The notes beneath the pieces were generated by a model, which was given only the letters and a program-made list of their open reading frames with translations, made no database searches and was not told where the DNA came from. This document shows positions 55,447-64,000 of a stretch of 64,000 nt of DNA, piece after piece. How positions within the stretch are numbered: position 1 is the stretch's first letter; each line of letters starts with the position of its first letter. The DNA is taken from assembly GCF_937863485.1 (NCBI RefSeq), contig NZ_CALMFY010000113.1:67860-131859 (forward strand), read 5' to 3'. Made by a program: the position numbers and the translations under genes. The DNA comes from an uncultured Nostoc sp. (GTDB lineage: Bacteria; Cyanobacteriota; Cyanobacteriia; Cyanobacteriales; Nostocaceae).

Positions 55447-57153
55447 TCAAGCGATACCCAAGTATTTTTTAGACTGCTCTATTTGTTTTTGGATTCCCTC
55501 TAGTAATTTGCCAAAATCAGGATTATCTTGATCATCATTATCATCATTGCTATCCACATTGATGCTGCTCATAATCTTCTCAGAGTTTTGGAATTGCGAC
55601 CATAATTCTGGATTGGCTAATCCGTTATTACCTTCGGTTGGTGTCTGATATTTTCTCGTCTCTGTAATTGCCTGACCTGTTAGAGAACTGACATCAGAAT
55701 TATTAAAACTAGAAATTGTCTCTGGTGTCAAATATTTTGCCGTTTCTGTAATTGCCTGACCCGTTAGAGAACCGACATGAGAACTATTAAAACTAGAAAT
55801 TGTCTGTGATGTCAGATAATTTGCTGTTTGTGCGTTGATGTGTAGCAGGTTGTCGTCAGACATCGCCTGCCTTGGCAGAGAATTGACATTGGAAAGATTA
55901 AAACTAGAGCTTGTAGTTTGTGTACTATTTATTGCTGTGCTTGCAATCACCTGATTTGCTAGAGAACTGACATTAGAAAGATTAAAACTAGAGCTTGTAG
56001 TTTGTGTGCTATTTCCTGCCGTTTCTGTGACAATCTGACGGACTTGGGCATCAGTCAGGTTGTGGTTAGCACTAAGCATCAGAGCAACTACGCCAGCAAC
56101 GTGGGGAGCAGCCATAGACGTGCCGCTATAAGTGGCATACTGATTATTCGGAACTGATGAGTAGACCTTGACTCCTGGGGCTGTGACGTAAGCGATTTCA
56201 TTCGTTCCAGAGCGATTAGAGAAGTCGGGCATATTATTATTTCTATCTACTGCCCCAACGGCAATTCCCGACTTGTATGCATGGCGAGCGGGATAGTCTG
56301 GTAATGAGTCACCATCATTACCTGCTGCCATGACGACAATCACTCCTTTGCTGCTGGCATAGTCAATGGCTGACTCTAAAGTCTGATTGGTAGATGGCCC
56401 TCCTAAACTGAGGTTAATCACGTTAGCTCCATTATCCACGGCGTAGCGAATACCTTTAGATATGGCATTATAAGAACCGGAGCCAGATTCATCCAAAACT
56501 TTGACGGGCATAATCTTGGCATCATAGGCAATACCAGTGACACCATAGTTATTATTTTCTCCTGCGATCGTGCCGGAAACATGAGTACCATGACCATTAT
56601 TATCTAGGGTGTTGTTGTTTTGATCAGCGAAGTTCCAGCCGTAATTATCATCAACATAACCATTGCCATCATCATCTATACCGTTACCTGCAATTTCCTT
56701 GGTATTCGTCCAGATATTATTTTTTAAATCCTCGTGGTTATAGTCAACCCCAGTATCTACAACAGCGACAACAACACCTTTACCTGTGTATCCATGTGCC
56801 CAGACTTCCGGTGCTTTAACCAAGTCTGCTCCCCAATTATTGCCACCAAGATCAGGAACATCAGCAAAGGTATTCTGACCAGCAGCTTTAGCCACTGCTG
56901 CTGCTGCATTAATCAAGCCATAGCCATTGGTGGAGTTATAATTCGCAGTATTAAAAGCAGTAGCGTTACTGCTATTTTTAGAGTCACCCCTATTTTGCAA
57001 CTGCACATCAGCATCGGCTGAGTTGTAGCTACTACGTCCGATTGAGTTGAGGCTGTAGTCATCCTTCGTATTAAAGCTATCTAATGAGGAGATTGAAGTG
57101 ACATTGAGCCGTTTATTTGACAACACATTGTTATTAACATGATCAATGTTCAT
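55447..57153 (-). CDS. Subtilisin-like serine protease (S8) with C-terminal repeats
   Basis: 568 residues. Catalytic D133 (VAVVDTGVDYNHEDL), H188 (NNGHGTHVSGTIAGE) and S346 (YSGTSMAAPHVAGVVALML) are intact, with the calcium-like loop DDDGNGYVDDN at 160-170. There is no N-terminal signal peptide. After the catalytic domain (about 100-380), residues 380-500 hold about four degenerate repeats of 30-35 residues sharing SSFNxSxVxSLxxQAI. The C-terminus is acidic (SNDDNDDQDNPDFG). Lack of a signal sequence and the neighbouring type I secretion genes suggest export through that route (inference). Asn/Ser-rich N-terminus. Confidence 0.92.
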   Translation of the reverse strand: MNIDHVNNNVLSNKRLNVTSISSLDSFNTKDDYSLNSIGRSSYNSADADVQLQNRGDSKNSSNATAFNTANYNSTNGYGLINAAAAVAKAAGQNTFADVPDLGGNNWGADLVKAPEVWAHGYTGKGVVVAVVDTGVDYNHEDLKNNIWTNTKEIAGNGIDDDGNGYVDDNYGWNFADQNNNTLDNNGHGTHVSGTIAGENNNYGVTGIAYDAKIMPVKVLDESGSGSYNAISKGIRYAVDNGANVINLSLGGPSTNQTLESAIDYASSKGVIVVMAAGNDGDSLPDYPARHAYKSGIAVGAVDRNNNMPDFSNRSGTNEIAYVTAPGVKVYSSVPNNQYATYSGTSMAAPHVAGVVALMLSANHNLTDAQVRQIVTETAGNSTQTTSSSFNLSNVSSLANQVIASTAINSTQTTSSSFNLSNVNSLPRQAMSDDNLLHINAQTANYLTSQTISSFNSSHVGSLTGQAITETAKYLTPETISSFNNSDVSSLTGQAITETRKYQTPTEGNNGLANPELWSQFQNSEKIMSSINVDSNDDNDDQDNPDFGKLLEGIQKQIEQSKKYLGIA

Positions 57154-57464
57154 AAGTATTTTTTCTCAAAGATAGCAATCTTTTTTTGACAGCTTGAAGC
57201 GTTAAAACCTTTGACAAAAGGTTTTAATGTGTGAATAAACTCCATTGTCAATAATTACTATGGAATTTCAGAAAAAATTGCTAAATTTACTACCAAAAAA
57301 AGTTCTAAAAATAGTGCTTTTTCTGAATAATCAATTTATCAAGTCAATTTTAAATTATTAATAGTTAACTAATCGAAATTAGTACCATAGAAAAATTGCA
57401 CTATATTTCTAAAATTAAAGTTTGCAGAGATTTTTAATGCACTACCTTAACTGTGTCATGCCAG

Positions 57465-57495
57465 TAGGGTGCGTTACACTCCGTTAACGCACCTA
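57465..57495. repeat. Inverted repeat (GGTGCGTTA type)
   Basis: GGTGCGTTA (57468-57476) and TAACGCACC (57485-57493) flank CACTCCGT. Such GTGCGTTACACTCCGTTAAC elements are dispersed in cyanobacteria. A distant relative (GTTAGGTGG/CCACCTAAC) is at 63064-63099. Confidence 0.75.
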
Positions 57496-57604
57496 TTTTT
57501 ATACCTTAAAAATAATTGTTCCTAATTCTCTTTCCAGTGATGTAAGACTAAGACGACAAATACCTGATTTAAAAGCACACCATTCTGATCACACCTGATC
57601 TGTC

Positions 57605-57632
57605 GTAGGGGCGCAAGGCCTTGCGCCCCTAC
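57605..57632. repeat. Perfect 28-bp palindrome (GTAGGGGCGCAAGG and its complement)
   Basis: GTAGGGGCGCAAGG followed directly by CCTTGCGCCCCTAC, two exact 14-bp arms. GC-rich dispersed palindrome of the REP class, different in sequence from the one at 5062. Confidence 0.85.
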
Positions 57633-57989
57633 CGCGTGGTCTATTTACCTGAAAATAGCTGTAAGTAGGGGCTGGCTGCTTATCCAACAGTCGTTTTAGA
57701 AGCCGAAATAGGAAAGGTGGTGTTAAATTTAGACTTGGGATCACCGAATTTACGATGTTTAAATTTTGAAAAATAGAATTGTTGGCGGAGCCTCTCGTAG
57801 AGGAGATTCAAAATCCAAAATTTAATGCATGTTTGTCCCTTGCGCGTCTGGTAGAGTTGCCCCCGAATTAGAACGCGAGAATAATTCTATTATCCAAAAT
57901 CCTTGCATTAATTGACTTTTCAAGTGACTTGATTGCTGGGGTCAATCTAAAATCTAAAATCGTTCGACTGAGCGACTTGTGCCGAGTTT

Positions 57990-58080
57990 AGCTTGAGCGG
58001 CGTCGTAAAGCCTGCGGCATAGCTACGCTTAGGGCGCAGCCTCTCGTAGAGAAGAGTTGGGCGAAACCGAGGTAAGCTGA
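57990..58080. repeat. GC-rich dispersed repeat fragment
   Basis: GAGCGGCGTCGTAAAGCCTG followed by CGGCATAGCTACGC and GGGCGCAGCCTCTCGTAGAG. It shares GCGCAGCCTCTC with the element between ureD and ureA (16455-16630) and lies just downstream of the ABC transporter stop. Confidence 0.6.
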
Positions 58081-58114
58081 AAGGAGCCGAAGTCCAAAAT
58101 TCAAAATTGCTTGA

Positions 58115-60862
58115 CTAGATATTTGCCTGCTGCCGTTGATATAGTGACCAGTACAAACCCTTTTGTTGCAACAACTCGGAGTGAGTACCACGTTCGGCAA
58201 TCACGCCTTGCTCCAATACCAAAATCAAATCAGCACGTTTGAGGGGGGCAAAGCGGTGAGCAATGAGGAACACGGTACGATTAGCGGAAATTTTTTGTAG
58301 GTTATGCAGTACCTGCTGTTCAGTTTCACTATCCAAAGCGCTGGTAGCTTCATCCAAAACTAAAATCGGCGCTTGGGAAAGAAATAGCCTTGCTAGGGCA
58401 ATACGTTGTCTCTGTCCACCAGATAAAGCTGTACCGCGTTCACCAACATTGGTTTCGTAACCGTAGGGTAATTGACTGATAAAGTCGTGGGCCACTGCTA
58501 ATCTTGCCGCCTCTACTACTTTCTCTGCGGTAATGTCAGGACTACCGAGAGTGATATTTTCCAAAATGGAACCGTTGAATAAAAAGTCTTCTTGGAGAAC
58601 TACACTAACTTGTTGCCGCAGTGAAGCTAAATCGGCACTTTTAATATCAAAACCATCAATCAGGATGCGTCCTGATTCAATTTGATAGAGGCGTTGCAAT
58701 AGCTTAGACACCGTACTTTTACCAGAACCGCTGCGTCCGACAATGCCAACAAATTGCCCTGGTTCGACATTGAAAGATATTCCCCGCAGAATTGCTTCAA
58801 AGTTTGGCCGGTAGCGGAAAAATACTTGCTCGAAGGTGACTTGACCTTTCAGGGATGGTAAAACTAAGCCAGTTCCTAGTTCAGCTTCTGGAGAGACGTT
58901 AAGAATATCACCAATGCGATCTACAGAAAGTAGCACTTGTTGGAGATTTTGCCACAACTGTACTAAGCGCAGAAGCGGTCCTGTGACTCTGCCAGACAGC
59001 ATTTGAAAGGCAACTAGCTGTCCGATTGTGAGCTTTTGTTCGATGACTAACTTGGCTCCAAACCAGAGAATCAGCATGGTGGAAAAATTGGTGAGAAAGT
59101 CACCGATATTGCTGCTGATATTGGAGGTGGTAGAAGCTTTGAAACCTGTGCGAATGAAGCGAGCAAACAAGCCTTCCCAGCGATCGCGGGCTACTGGTTC
59201 TGCTGCATGAGCTTTAACGGAGTGAATTCCTGTGATTGTCTCTACTAGAAACGATTGACTATCGGCACTGCGGTTAAAAGTTTCGTTGAGCCAGTTACGC
59301 AGAATTGGTGTTGCAACTATCGTCAAAGTTGCAAATAGCGGCAGTACTGCTAAGGCGACAAAGGTGAGTGGAATATTATAGTAAAACATCAATGCCAGGT
59401 ACACCACAGCAAAGATGCTATCCAAAATCACAGTTAATGCTGTACCTGTGAGAAACTGACGAATTTGTTCGAGTTCCTGGACTCGTGCTATTGTGTCTCC
59501 GACGCGCCGCGATTCAAAATAAGCCAAAGGCAGACGCATTAGGTGGCGAAATAGCTGTGCTGATAAACTCAAATCCAGACGACGAGCTGTATGAGTAAAG
59601 ATGAATAGGCGCAGAATACCAAGTATGGACTCAAATATGGCTACGAACAAAAGTGCGATCGCCATCACATCGAGAGTCGGCAAACTCCCCTGCACCATCA
59701 CTTTATCAATGACAACTTGCGTAATTAGTGGTGTTGTTAACCCTAAAAGCTGCAAGGTAAAAGATGCTAACAACACTTCTGTTAGCAATCCCTTATACTT
59801 CCAAACTGCTGGGGTGAACCAACTGAGGTTAAATTTTTCTTGCTGAGATATTAGTTCTACTTGCCACAATTGTCGATCCCAAGACGCCTCAACTATCGAC
59901 TGCGGCAAGCTTTCGCAAATCCGATCGGGATTTAGAGGGTTAGCGATAATTAGGCGATCGTTCTTAACTCCATAGGCTACCACCCAAGATGGACTTTGGG
60001 GTGAGTCAGAATTCCACAGCAGTAAGGCTGGAAATGACAGCTGTCGCAACTCACCCCAATTCACTTGTAACCGCCGCACCACTAACCCTAACTTTTCTGC
60101 TGCTTCTACAACCTGTTTTGGGCGTTGTCCTCTGAGTTGGCGCTGCACCCATTCCAGCTGCACAGAATTTTCTAACTGTTGCGCCACCATTGTTAAACAA
60201 GCAGCAGCGGTGTTCCAGCTGGCAACAAACGGATAACTTGAGACGATTAGATTGGCGGCTGGGAGTCCTCTTTGGGGTTGGAGGCTGTGGGGGCTGGAAG
60301 TTCCCTCTGAGGCTGGCGCTAGTGAACGAGTGGAAGAGAAGGAAAATGTCTCCTTTTCTCTCTCCATGCCCACTGGTAATACTTGCCAGAACTCCTGAAT
60401 TTGTGGGTTAGAAAATTCTGCCCACAACGCTGTATCCCAATACACTACTACCACTTCTTTACTAGCAGCTACAGCTTTAAAATCCCCAGACAGCTTTTGT
60501 AAGTCACCAAACCAATCCCCTACATCTAGGGCGGCTATTGGTTTGCCAACGCCCTCTTGAGACAGCGCGTTGGGCAGCTTTGCCGACTTGTCGCGACTGT
60601 CGTCTCGCAAGCGAACTTTTCCAGCCACAATTAAGAATTGGTAACCGCCGACATCGTTTGACCAGATTTTTTCTCCAAGACGATACTGACGGGTTTGGGA
60701 CTGATTTTCCAATCGGGATTTTTGTTCGGGAGTCAACCAGCATAGCGGTGGCTGATTCCAAGGCAAAGAAGCTAGCACTTTTAATCGTAAAGATTCATTA
60801 TCCAGAATATTTAACTCACTTGTAATTTGACTGTCAGTTTTTGAATTTTCTCTGCTAGCCAT
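58115..60862 (-). CDS. Peptidase-domain-type ABC exporter with cNMP-binding-like and degenerate C39-like domains
   Basis: 915 residues. Residues about 30-165 resemble a cyclic-nucleotide-binding-type domain (YRLGEKIWSNDVGGYQFLIV). About 205-335 is a C39-like peptidase domain whose usual catalytic DCGAAC is NTAAAC (SWNTAAACLTMVAQQ), so the cysteine is lost, as in the HlyB-type CLD. A six-helix transmembrane domain (about 360-640) follows, then the ATPase with Walker A GIVGRSGSGKSTVSKL, signature LSGGQRQRIALARLFL and Walker B PILVLDEATSALD. Such transporters export unprocessed proteins with C-terminal signals, e.g. RTX proteins or the subtilase nearby. It overlaps the PpiC gene by 52 bases. Confidence 0.9.
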   Translation of the reverse strand: MASRENSKTDSQITSELNILDNESLRLKVLASLPWNQPPLCWLTPEQKSRLENQSQTRQYRLGEKIWSNDVGGYQFLIVAGKVRLRDDSRDKSAKLPNALSQEGVGKPIAALDVGDWFGDLQKLSGDFKAVAASKEVVVVYWDTALWAEFSNPQIQEFWQVLPVGMEREKETFSFSSTRSLAPASEGTSSPHSLQPQRGLPAANLIVSSYPFVASWNTAAACLTMVAQQLENSVQLEWVQRQLRGQRPKQVVEAAEKLGLVVRRLQVNWGELRQLSFPALLLWNSDSPQSPSWVVAYGVKNDRLIIANPLNPDRICESLPQSIVEASWDRQLWQVELISQQEKFNLSWFTPAVWKYKGLLTEVLLASFTLQLLGLTTPLITQVVIDKVMVQGSLPTLDVMAIALLFVAIFESILGILRLFIFTHTARRLDLSLSAQLFRHLMRLPLAYFESRRVGDTIARVQELEQIRQFLTGTALTVILDSIFAVVYLALMFYYNIPLTFVALAVLPLFATLTIVATPILRNWLNETFNRSADSQSFLVETITGIHSVKAHAAEPVARDRWEGLFARFIRTGFKASTTSNISSNIGDFLTNFSTMLILWFGAKLVIEQKLTIGQLVAFQMLSGRVTGPLLRLVQLWQNLQQVLLSVDRIGDILNVSPEAELGTGLVLPSLKGQVTFEQVFFRYRPNFEAILRGISFNVEPGQFVGIVGRSGSGKSTVSKLLQRLYQIESGRILIDGFDIKSADLASLRQQVSVVLQEDFLFNGSILENITLGSPDITAEKVVEAARLAVAHDFISQLPYGYETNVGERGTALSGGQRQRIALARLFLSQAPILVLDEATSALDSETEQQVLHNLQKISANRTVFLIAHRFAPLKRADLILVLEQGVIAERGTHSELLQQKGLYWSLYQRQQANI

Positions 60863-61593
60863 TTCTCAAATAACTCATTTTGTAGTGCTTGCTTTAGTTG
60901 AGTATCTTCTAAAGACGCTGGCAGAAATTGTTCTACTCGAAACAAACCATAAGGTCCTTCTCCTGGGGGAGAGTCTTTGCCAACGATTTCTATTGGTCCT
61001 ACTAATTGTCCAGGACTCGCTACATCAATAGCTGCCCGTAATATATCCGGCATACTTCCTCGGCTGACTATTCCCATCATGCCGTTCACAATTCGGTCAT
61101 CTGAAAGTGAATACTCTTTAGCTAATTGCTCAAAGCTACCTCCTTCTTCAATTTGGGTTTGTAGTTCGTCTGCCAGTTCTTGATTATCAACAACGATCCG
61201 GGAAAGTACTACCCGATCCAAAAAAATTTTGCGTTCAATAAAATATTCTTGGAGTTTTGGTTGGGTCACTACAGCTTTTAGCTTTTCTAACTTGTAACCA
61301 AAAGCAACCGATGTGTGAAAGGTAGCGTAATCTGTGTTATTGGTCTTTAACCATTCTTGAAAACTTTCGGGGTCAGTCAGTTCATTTTTCAGCCTAAAGT
61401 CAATAATTGCCTGTTCAGTTATTGCTGTACCAATCTCAACATCGTCTCGGGTTCGGATTTCTTCTTCAATTACGTACTGGCGAAGAATATCCCCAATGAA
61501 GTGTCCCAATTTTCCAGAGGCTTGCAGGTACTTTATTGCTTCCTCAAGAGAAATTATTTGGTCATTGATTGTCAAAAATGATAAAGGTTCCAT
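60811..61593 (-). CDS. Parvulin-type (PpiC/SurA-like) peptidylprolyl isomerase
   Basis: 260 residues. The helical N-terminal part (about 1-130; IIDFRLKNELTDPESFQEWL) resembles the chaperone region of SurA/PrsA-like proteins; the parvulin domain is about 130-235 (LDRVVLSRIVVDNQELADEL; GGSFEQLAKEYSLSDDRIVN; GSMPDILRAAIDVASPGQLV). No signal peptide or lipobox is visible, unlike SurA and PrsA, so it may act in the cytoplasm. It overlaps the ABC exporter gene by 52 bases; parvulins are regularly linked to peptidase-containing ABC exporters in cyanobacteria and may keep substrates unfolded (inference). Confidence 0.86.
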   Translation of the reverse strand: MEPLSFLTINDQIISLEEAIKYLQASGKLGHFIGDILRQYVIEEEIRTRDDVEIGTAITEQAIIDFRLKNELTDPESFQEWLKTNNTDYATFHTSVAFGYKLEKLKAVVTQPKLQEYFIERKIFLDRVVLSRIVVDNQELADELQTQIEEGGSFEQLAKEYSLSDDRIVNGMMGIVSRGSMPDILRAAIDVASPGQLVGPIEIVGKDSPPGEGPYGLFRVEQFLPASLEDTQLKQALQNELFEKWLAEKIQKLTVKLQVS

Positions 61594-62033
61594 GAATTAA
61601 TTATGTTAATATGGTTAAACACTTATAGGACTTTTAAATTAAATCATATAGAAATTATCTTGTGATTGATGGATCAATCTGATAAATATTCCATGAACTA
61701 ATTACATCTAAATGGTCAAAAAATTATATACCTAGTAAATAAAATAATTTCCCATAATTACTTTTACGGTCTAGTGGGGACAAAACAGGATTGAAAATAT
61801 CAGTTGTAAAGCAAAGCAAGTTGTGTAACCAAATCTTTATAGATTTAAATAAATGCTCAGGTAGGTAGGCGAAAATAAAGCAAAACATATTAAGAATTGT
61901 TTATTGCCAGTTTTCTATCCTAGTTGCTAAAAGTCGAGCCACTGCGTTGCTCAGGTGACCAAAGTTGTCGCAAGTGGTGCAAAAAACCCATACTATACCC
62001 GATATTAACGAGTAATTGTTTATTCTCACCGAG
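61594..62033. other. Intergenic region, nothing recognised
   Basis: 440 bases, A+T-rich, upstream of the PpiC gene and downstream of the DUF92 gene. It should contain the promoter of the ppiC-exporter operon. No hairpin, repeat or open frame of interest was found. Confidence 0.5.
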
Positions 62034-62831
62034 CTACTTAATGATGCTTATCCATGTCCAGGCAAGTAGCACTGCGGCGATCGCACCAATTAAAGTATTA
62101 AAAATATTAACTACTTCATTAGTCAGCCAAGTATACTTAGATTGCAGTGTTGCCCCAATCACACTTTCTAAGTTGGTGGCAATAAATGCTGCCAGGACAC
62201 ACCAAGCTACTCCCAATAGATCAATTAAACCAACTCCCCAACCAACAAATGCGATCGCTACAGAAGCCACAATACCAGCTAAAGTTCCTTCCAAGCTTAC
62301 CGCCCCTTCAGTACCGCGAGGTACTGGTTGGAGTGTGGTAATTAGAAAGGTGCTTTTACCATACGCTTTACCGACTTCGCTAGCAGTGGTGTCAGCCAGC
62401 TTGGTACTGAAACTCGCTACATAGCCTAACAAAAGTAAGGACTGGAAATTGGGGACTAGAAATTGGGAACTAGGTACAATAAATCCCGAATTTATTATCC
62501 CTACTCCCAAAGCACACAGCGCCCCAGTCAAAGCCGAACCCCAAACATTTTCTGGGCCTCTTGCCCCAGAACGCTTTTCAGCAATTCCCTCTGCCTCCTT
62601 CTGCGCCATACCAATGCGGGTAACCCCAGAACCAACCAGAAAATAGAACATTACTACTGCGTATCCTTGCCAGCCTAGAGTTACCCAAATTAAGATAGCC
62701 AGAAACCAGGCGTGGAATAACCCTGCTGGAGTAAGCAGCTTTTTCGGCGCAATCCAAGCTAAACCCAATATAATTGTGTTTAATCCTACCGCCACCAACC
62801 AGGGATTAACAGAATCAATTAAGGATGACAT
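62034..62831 (-). CDS. DUF92 / TIGR00297 membrane protein (VTE6-like phytyl-phosphate kinase candidate)
   Basis: 265 residues from the ATG at 62831. About six to seven hydrophobic segments; the family motifs FSTKLADTTASEVGKAYGKS and PRGTEGAVSLEGTLAGIVAS are clear. Plant VTE6 and its Synechocystis homologue (sll0875) belong to this family and phosphorylate phytyl phosphate in phytol salvage for tocopherol and chlorophyll; this gene is a likely orthologue. Residues around SSQFLVPNFQS are encoded by heptamer-like repeats (62445-62475), a short insertion inside the gene that keeps the frame. Confidence 0.83.
   Translation of the reverse strand: MSSLIDSVNPWLVAVGLNTIILGLAWIAPKKLLTPAGLFHAWFLAILIWVTLGWQGYAVVMFYFLVGSGVTRIGMAQKEAEGIAEKRSGARGPENVWGSALTGALCALGVGIINSGFIVPSSQFLVPNFQSLLLLGYVASFSTKLADTTASEVGKAYGKSTFLITTLQPVPRGTEGAVSLEGTLAGIVASVAIAFVGWGVGLIDLLGVAWCVLAAFIATNLESVIGATLQSKYTWLTNEVVNIFNTLIGAIAAVLLAWTWISIIK
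62445..62475. repeat. Heptamer-type repeat inside the DUF92 coding sequence
   Basis: AAATTGGGGACTAG and AAATTGGGAACTAG are imperfect tandem units of the intergenic class that elsewhere in this window falls between genes. Here they code for SSQFLVPNFQ in frame. Confidence 0.65.
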
Positions 62832-63337
62832 CAGCAATTAATCATGAGTAATTTTGTCTGAATATCAACAGAATAACGAATTTATCACCCTTATTGCTTA
62901 ATTTCTGACACCTCCCTATTTTAAGTAATATGTTTGTATTGTTACCTAGATTGCGTAGATATCCCTCTGAACGTTGAGTGTAAAACTACAAACAATGTCT
63001 TAGATATACACTGCAATATTGACTAAAGAACCTGGATTAAACAAAATGCAAAACTTCTGTTTAGTTAGGTGGACACTTTGAGTGCGTAACCCACCTAACA
63101 CATCCTAAGAAAGTTTTAAGTTATTAAATCTACGTTCCTAAGTGTGTGCTCATGCAAACCTAAATTAGTATAGGTGCATGGTGCAGCGGCTGAAGTGGTA
63201 TTCAGTCCGCAATCTTAGTCATCACGATAAAGAATATAAGTTAATGTCAATTAAAACTGTGTTCAAGTTGACCACAATCAAGACTTAACAGCATAAATTG
63301 TAGATAGCATCAACTACTAGTTTTTTCCACACAAGCT
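62832..63337. other. Intergenic region with one inverted repeat
   Basis: 506 bases between divergent genes. GTTAGGTGG (63064-63072) and CCACCTAAC (63091-63099) form an inverted repeat of the dispersed type. No open frame was recognised. Promoters of both flanking genes are expected. Confidence 0.55.
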
Positions 63338-63769
63338 ATGAGCCAAACTTTATTCCATCTTGCTTTCCCTGTGACTGACGTTGCCCAAACAAAAGCATAT
63401 TACGTGGATGGCTTGGGCTGTATTCCTGGTCGGGAAAACCAGCACGCCCTGATTCTCAATCTCTACAGTCATCAACTAGTGGCTCACGTCACCAAAGAAC
63501 CCTTGGCACCGCAACGCACTATCTATCCCAGACACTTTGGGCTAATTTTTACTCAAGAACGTGACTGGCAGGATTTACTAGAAAGGGCACAACAGCAACA
63601 GCTACTTTTTCGCGAATCAACCAAAAACCGCTTTGTTGGTTCTCCTCTTGAGCATCGCACTTTCTTTTTAGAAGATCCTTTTTATAACCTAATGGAGTTC
63701 AAATATTATCGTCACCCAGAAGCAATTTTTGGGAGTTACGAACATACACAAATTGGCGATAGCACTTAA
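63338..63769 (+). CDS. VOC (glyoxalase/bleomycin-resistance fold) protein
   Basis: 143 residues with two betaalphabeta modules. Metal-ligand candidates H7 (FHLAFPVTDV), H66 (YPRHFGLIF) and E120 (NLMEFKYYRHPE) match a metal-dependent VOC site. LEDPFYNLMEFKYY is the conserved ending. Family members include glyoxalases, dioxygenases and resistance proteins; function unknown. Single gene; the start ATG at 63338 lacks a strong ribosome site. Confidence 0.85.
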   Translation: MSQTLFHLAFPVTDVAQTKAYYVDGLGCIPGRENQHALILNLYSHQLVAHVTKEPLAPQRTIYPRHFGLIFTQERDWQDLLERAQQQQLLFRESTKNRFVGSPLEHRTFFLEDPFYNLMEFKYYRHPEAIFGSYEHTQIGDST

Positions 63770-63901
63770 GTAATTCAAAATTAAAAATAAAAGAATGCAA
63801 GTGTAACAAGTATCCTGGCTACTAACTGGATGCTTTCTTAAGGAAGAGCAGTTTAATCCGCTCTCAATCCGCTTGGGTTAAGCTGCACAATCTTTAAACA
63901 T

Positions 63902-63928
63902 CCCCCTTAATCCTCCTTAAAAAGGGGG
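63902..63928. repeat. Imperfect hairpin CCCCCTT / AAGGGGG
   Basis: CCCCCTT (63902-63908) and AAGGGGG (63922-63928) pair around AATCCTCCTTAAA. A dispersed motif of this group and possible terminator of the VOC gene, 133 bases after its stop. Confidence 0.55.
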
Positions 63929-64000
63929 AAATAGAGCCATTCTGAGCAAGCTTTTTTAACACGGGTTGAGGGGATCGAGCCTTATGCGAACCGGATTGAA

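Larger units (their letters stand above)
57154..58114. other. Repeat-rich intergenic region, no gene
   Basis: 961 bases with several dispersed palindromes: an inverted repeat at 57465-57495, a perfect palindrome at 57605-57632, and GC-rich repeat fragments at 57779-57807 and 57990-58080 (GCGCAGCCTCTCGTAGAGAA). The promoter of the subtilase gene should be in the left 200 bases. Confidence 0.6.

Noticed and set aside
63160-63260. Possible tRNA or small RNA gene before the VOC gene
   Set aside because: No cloverleaf, CCA end or T-loop consensus could be found on either strand.

Overview
This window is chromosomal DNA of a filamentous, phycobilisome-bearing cyanobacterium, most likely a Nostoc/Anabaena-type member of the Nostocales. 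The evidence is an allophycocyanin alpha-B gene (apcD), a Mo-nitrogenase C-terminal-domain protein, a PlmA-type GntR regulator, many HIP1 octamers (GCGATCGC), and intergenic heptanucleotide repeat blocks (CCCAATG, AAAAGTC and similar) typical of this group. No rRNA, tRNA or CRISPR array was seen.

Layout. 1-2,066: 3' end of a glycine-rich RTX-like repeat protein, then a long spacer with repeats and an orphan terminator. 2-8 kb: apcD, rlmD, an anti-sigma kinase, small conserved proteins and asnS. 8-12.3 kb: a NIL-domain gene, a LuxR-type response regulator, a frameshifted [2Fe-2S] ferredoxin-like gene, and groES-groL with K-box and CIRCE sites. 12.3-15.5 kb: a decayed DUF4351 gene, a HicAB toxin-antitoxin pair, and a radical SAM/methyltransferase pair. 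15.6-19.7 kb: urease genes ureD-ureA-ureB-ureC with a Coq4-like gene between ureB and ureC; ureEFG are not here. 19.8-26.1 kb: an orphan antitoxin with a VapC stub, then a tight minus-strand operon encoding a Trypco1-like protein, a trypsin-TIR-ATPase fusion and a membrane ATPase with a lectin-like C-terminus. 26.3-35.2 kb: a hybrid kinase, an aldehyde dehydrogenase, a sulfite-oxidase-like protein, rpmF, a caspase-fold pseudoenzyme, a Mo_nitro_C protein and an anion permease. 35.4-44.2 kb: the divergent housekeeping block asd-dapA-rnj / tig-clpP-clpX. 44.3-49.6 kb: hydrolases, a flavin monooxygenase, a PlmA-type regulator and an S1-domain protein. 49.7-52.4 kb: an accessory island (TIR-GUN4 protein, phased repeat array, ribbon-helix-helix gene, SAP-like gene) bracketed by two near-identical hairpins. 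52.6-61.6 kb: a dehydrogenase-like protein and a type I secretion set (HlyD, subtilase, peptidase-like ABC transporter, PpiC isomerase). 62-63.8 kb: a DUF92 protein and a VOC-fold protein.

The two best candidates for undescribed biology are the Trypco1 / trypsin-TIR-ATPase / ATPase-membrane-lectin operon (20.1-26.1 kb), which looks like a multi-component sensing or immune system, and the roughly 21-bp-phased motif array beside a ribbon-helix-helix gene (51.38-51.85 kb), which looks like a centromere- or iteron-type site. Starts were moved from the longest frame where a Shine-Dalgarno sequence, family alignment or repeat-derived N-terminus argued for it; each case is stated in the entry.
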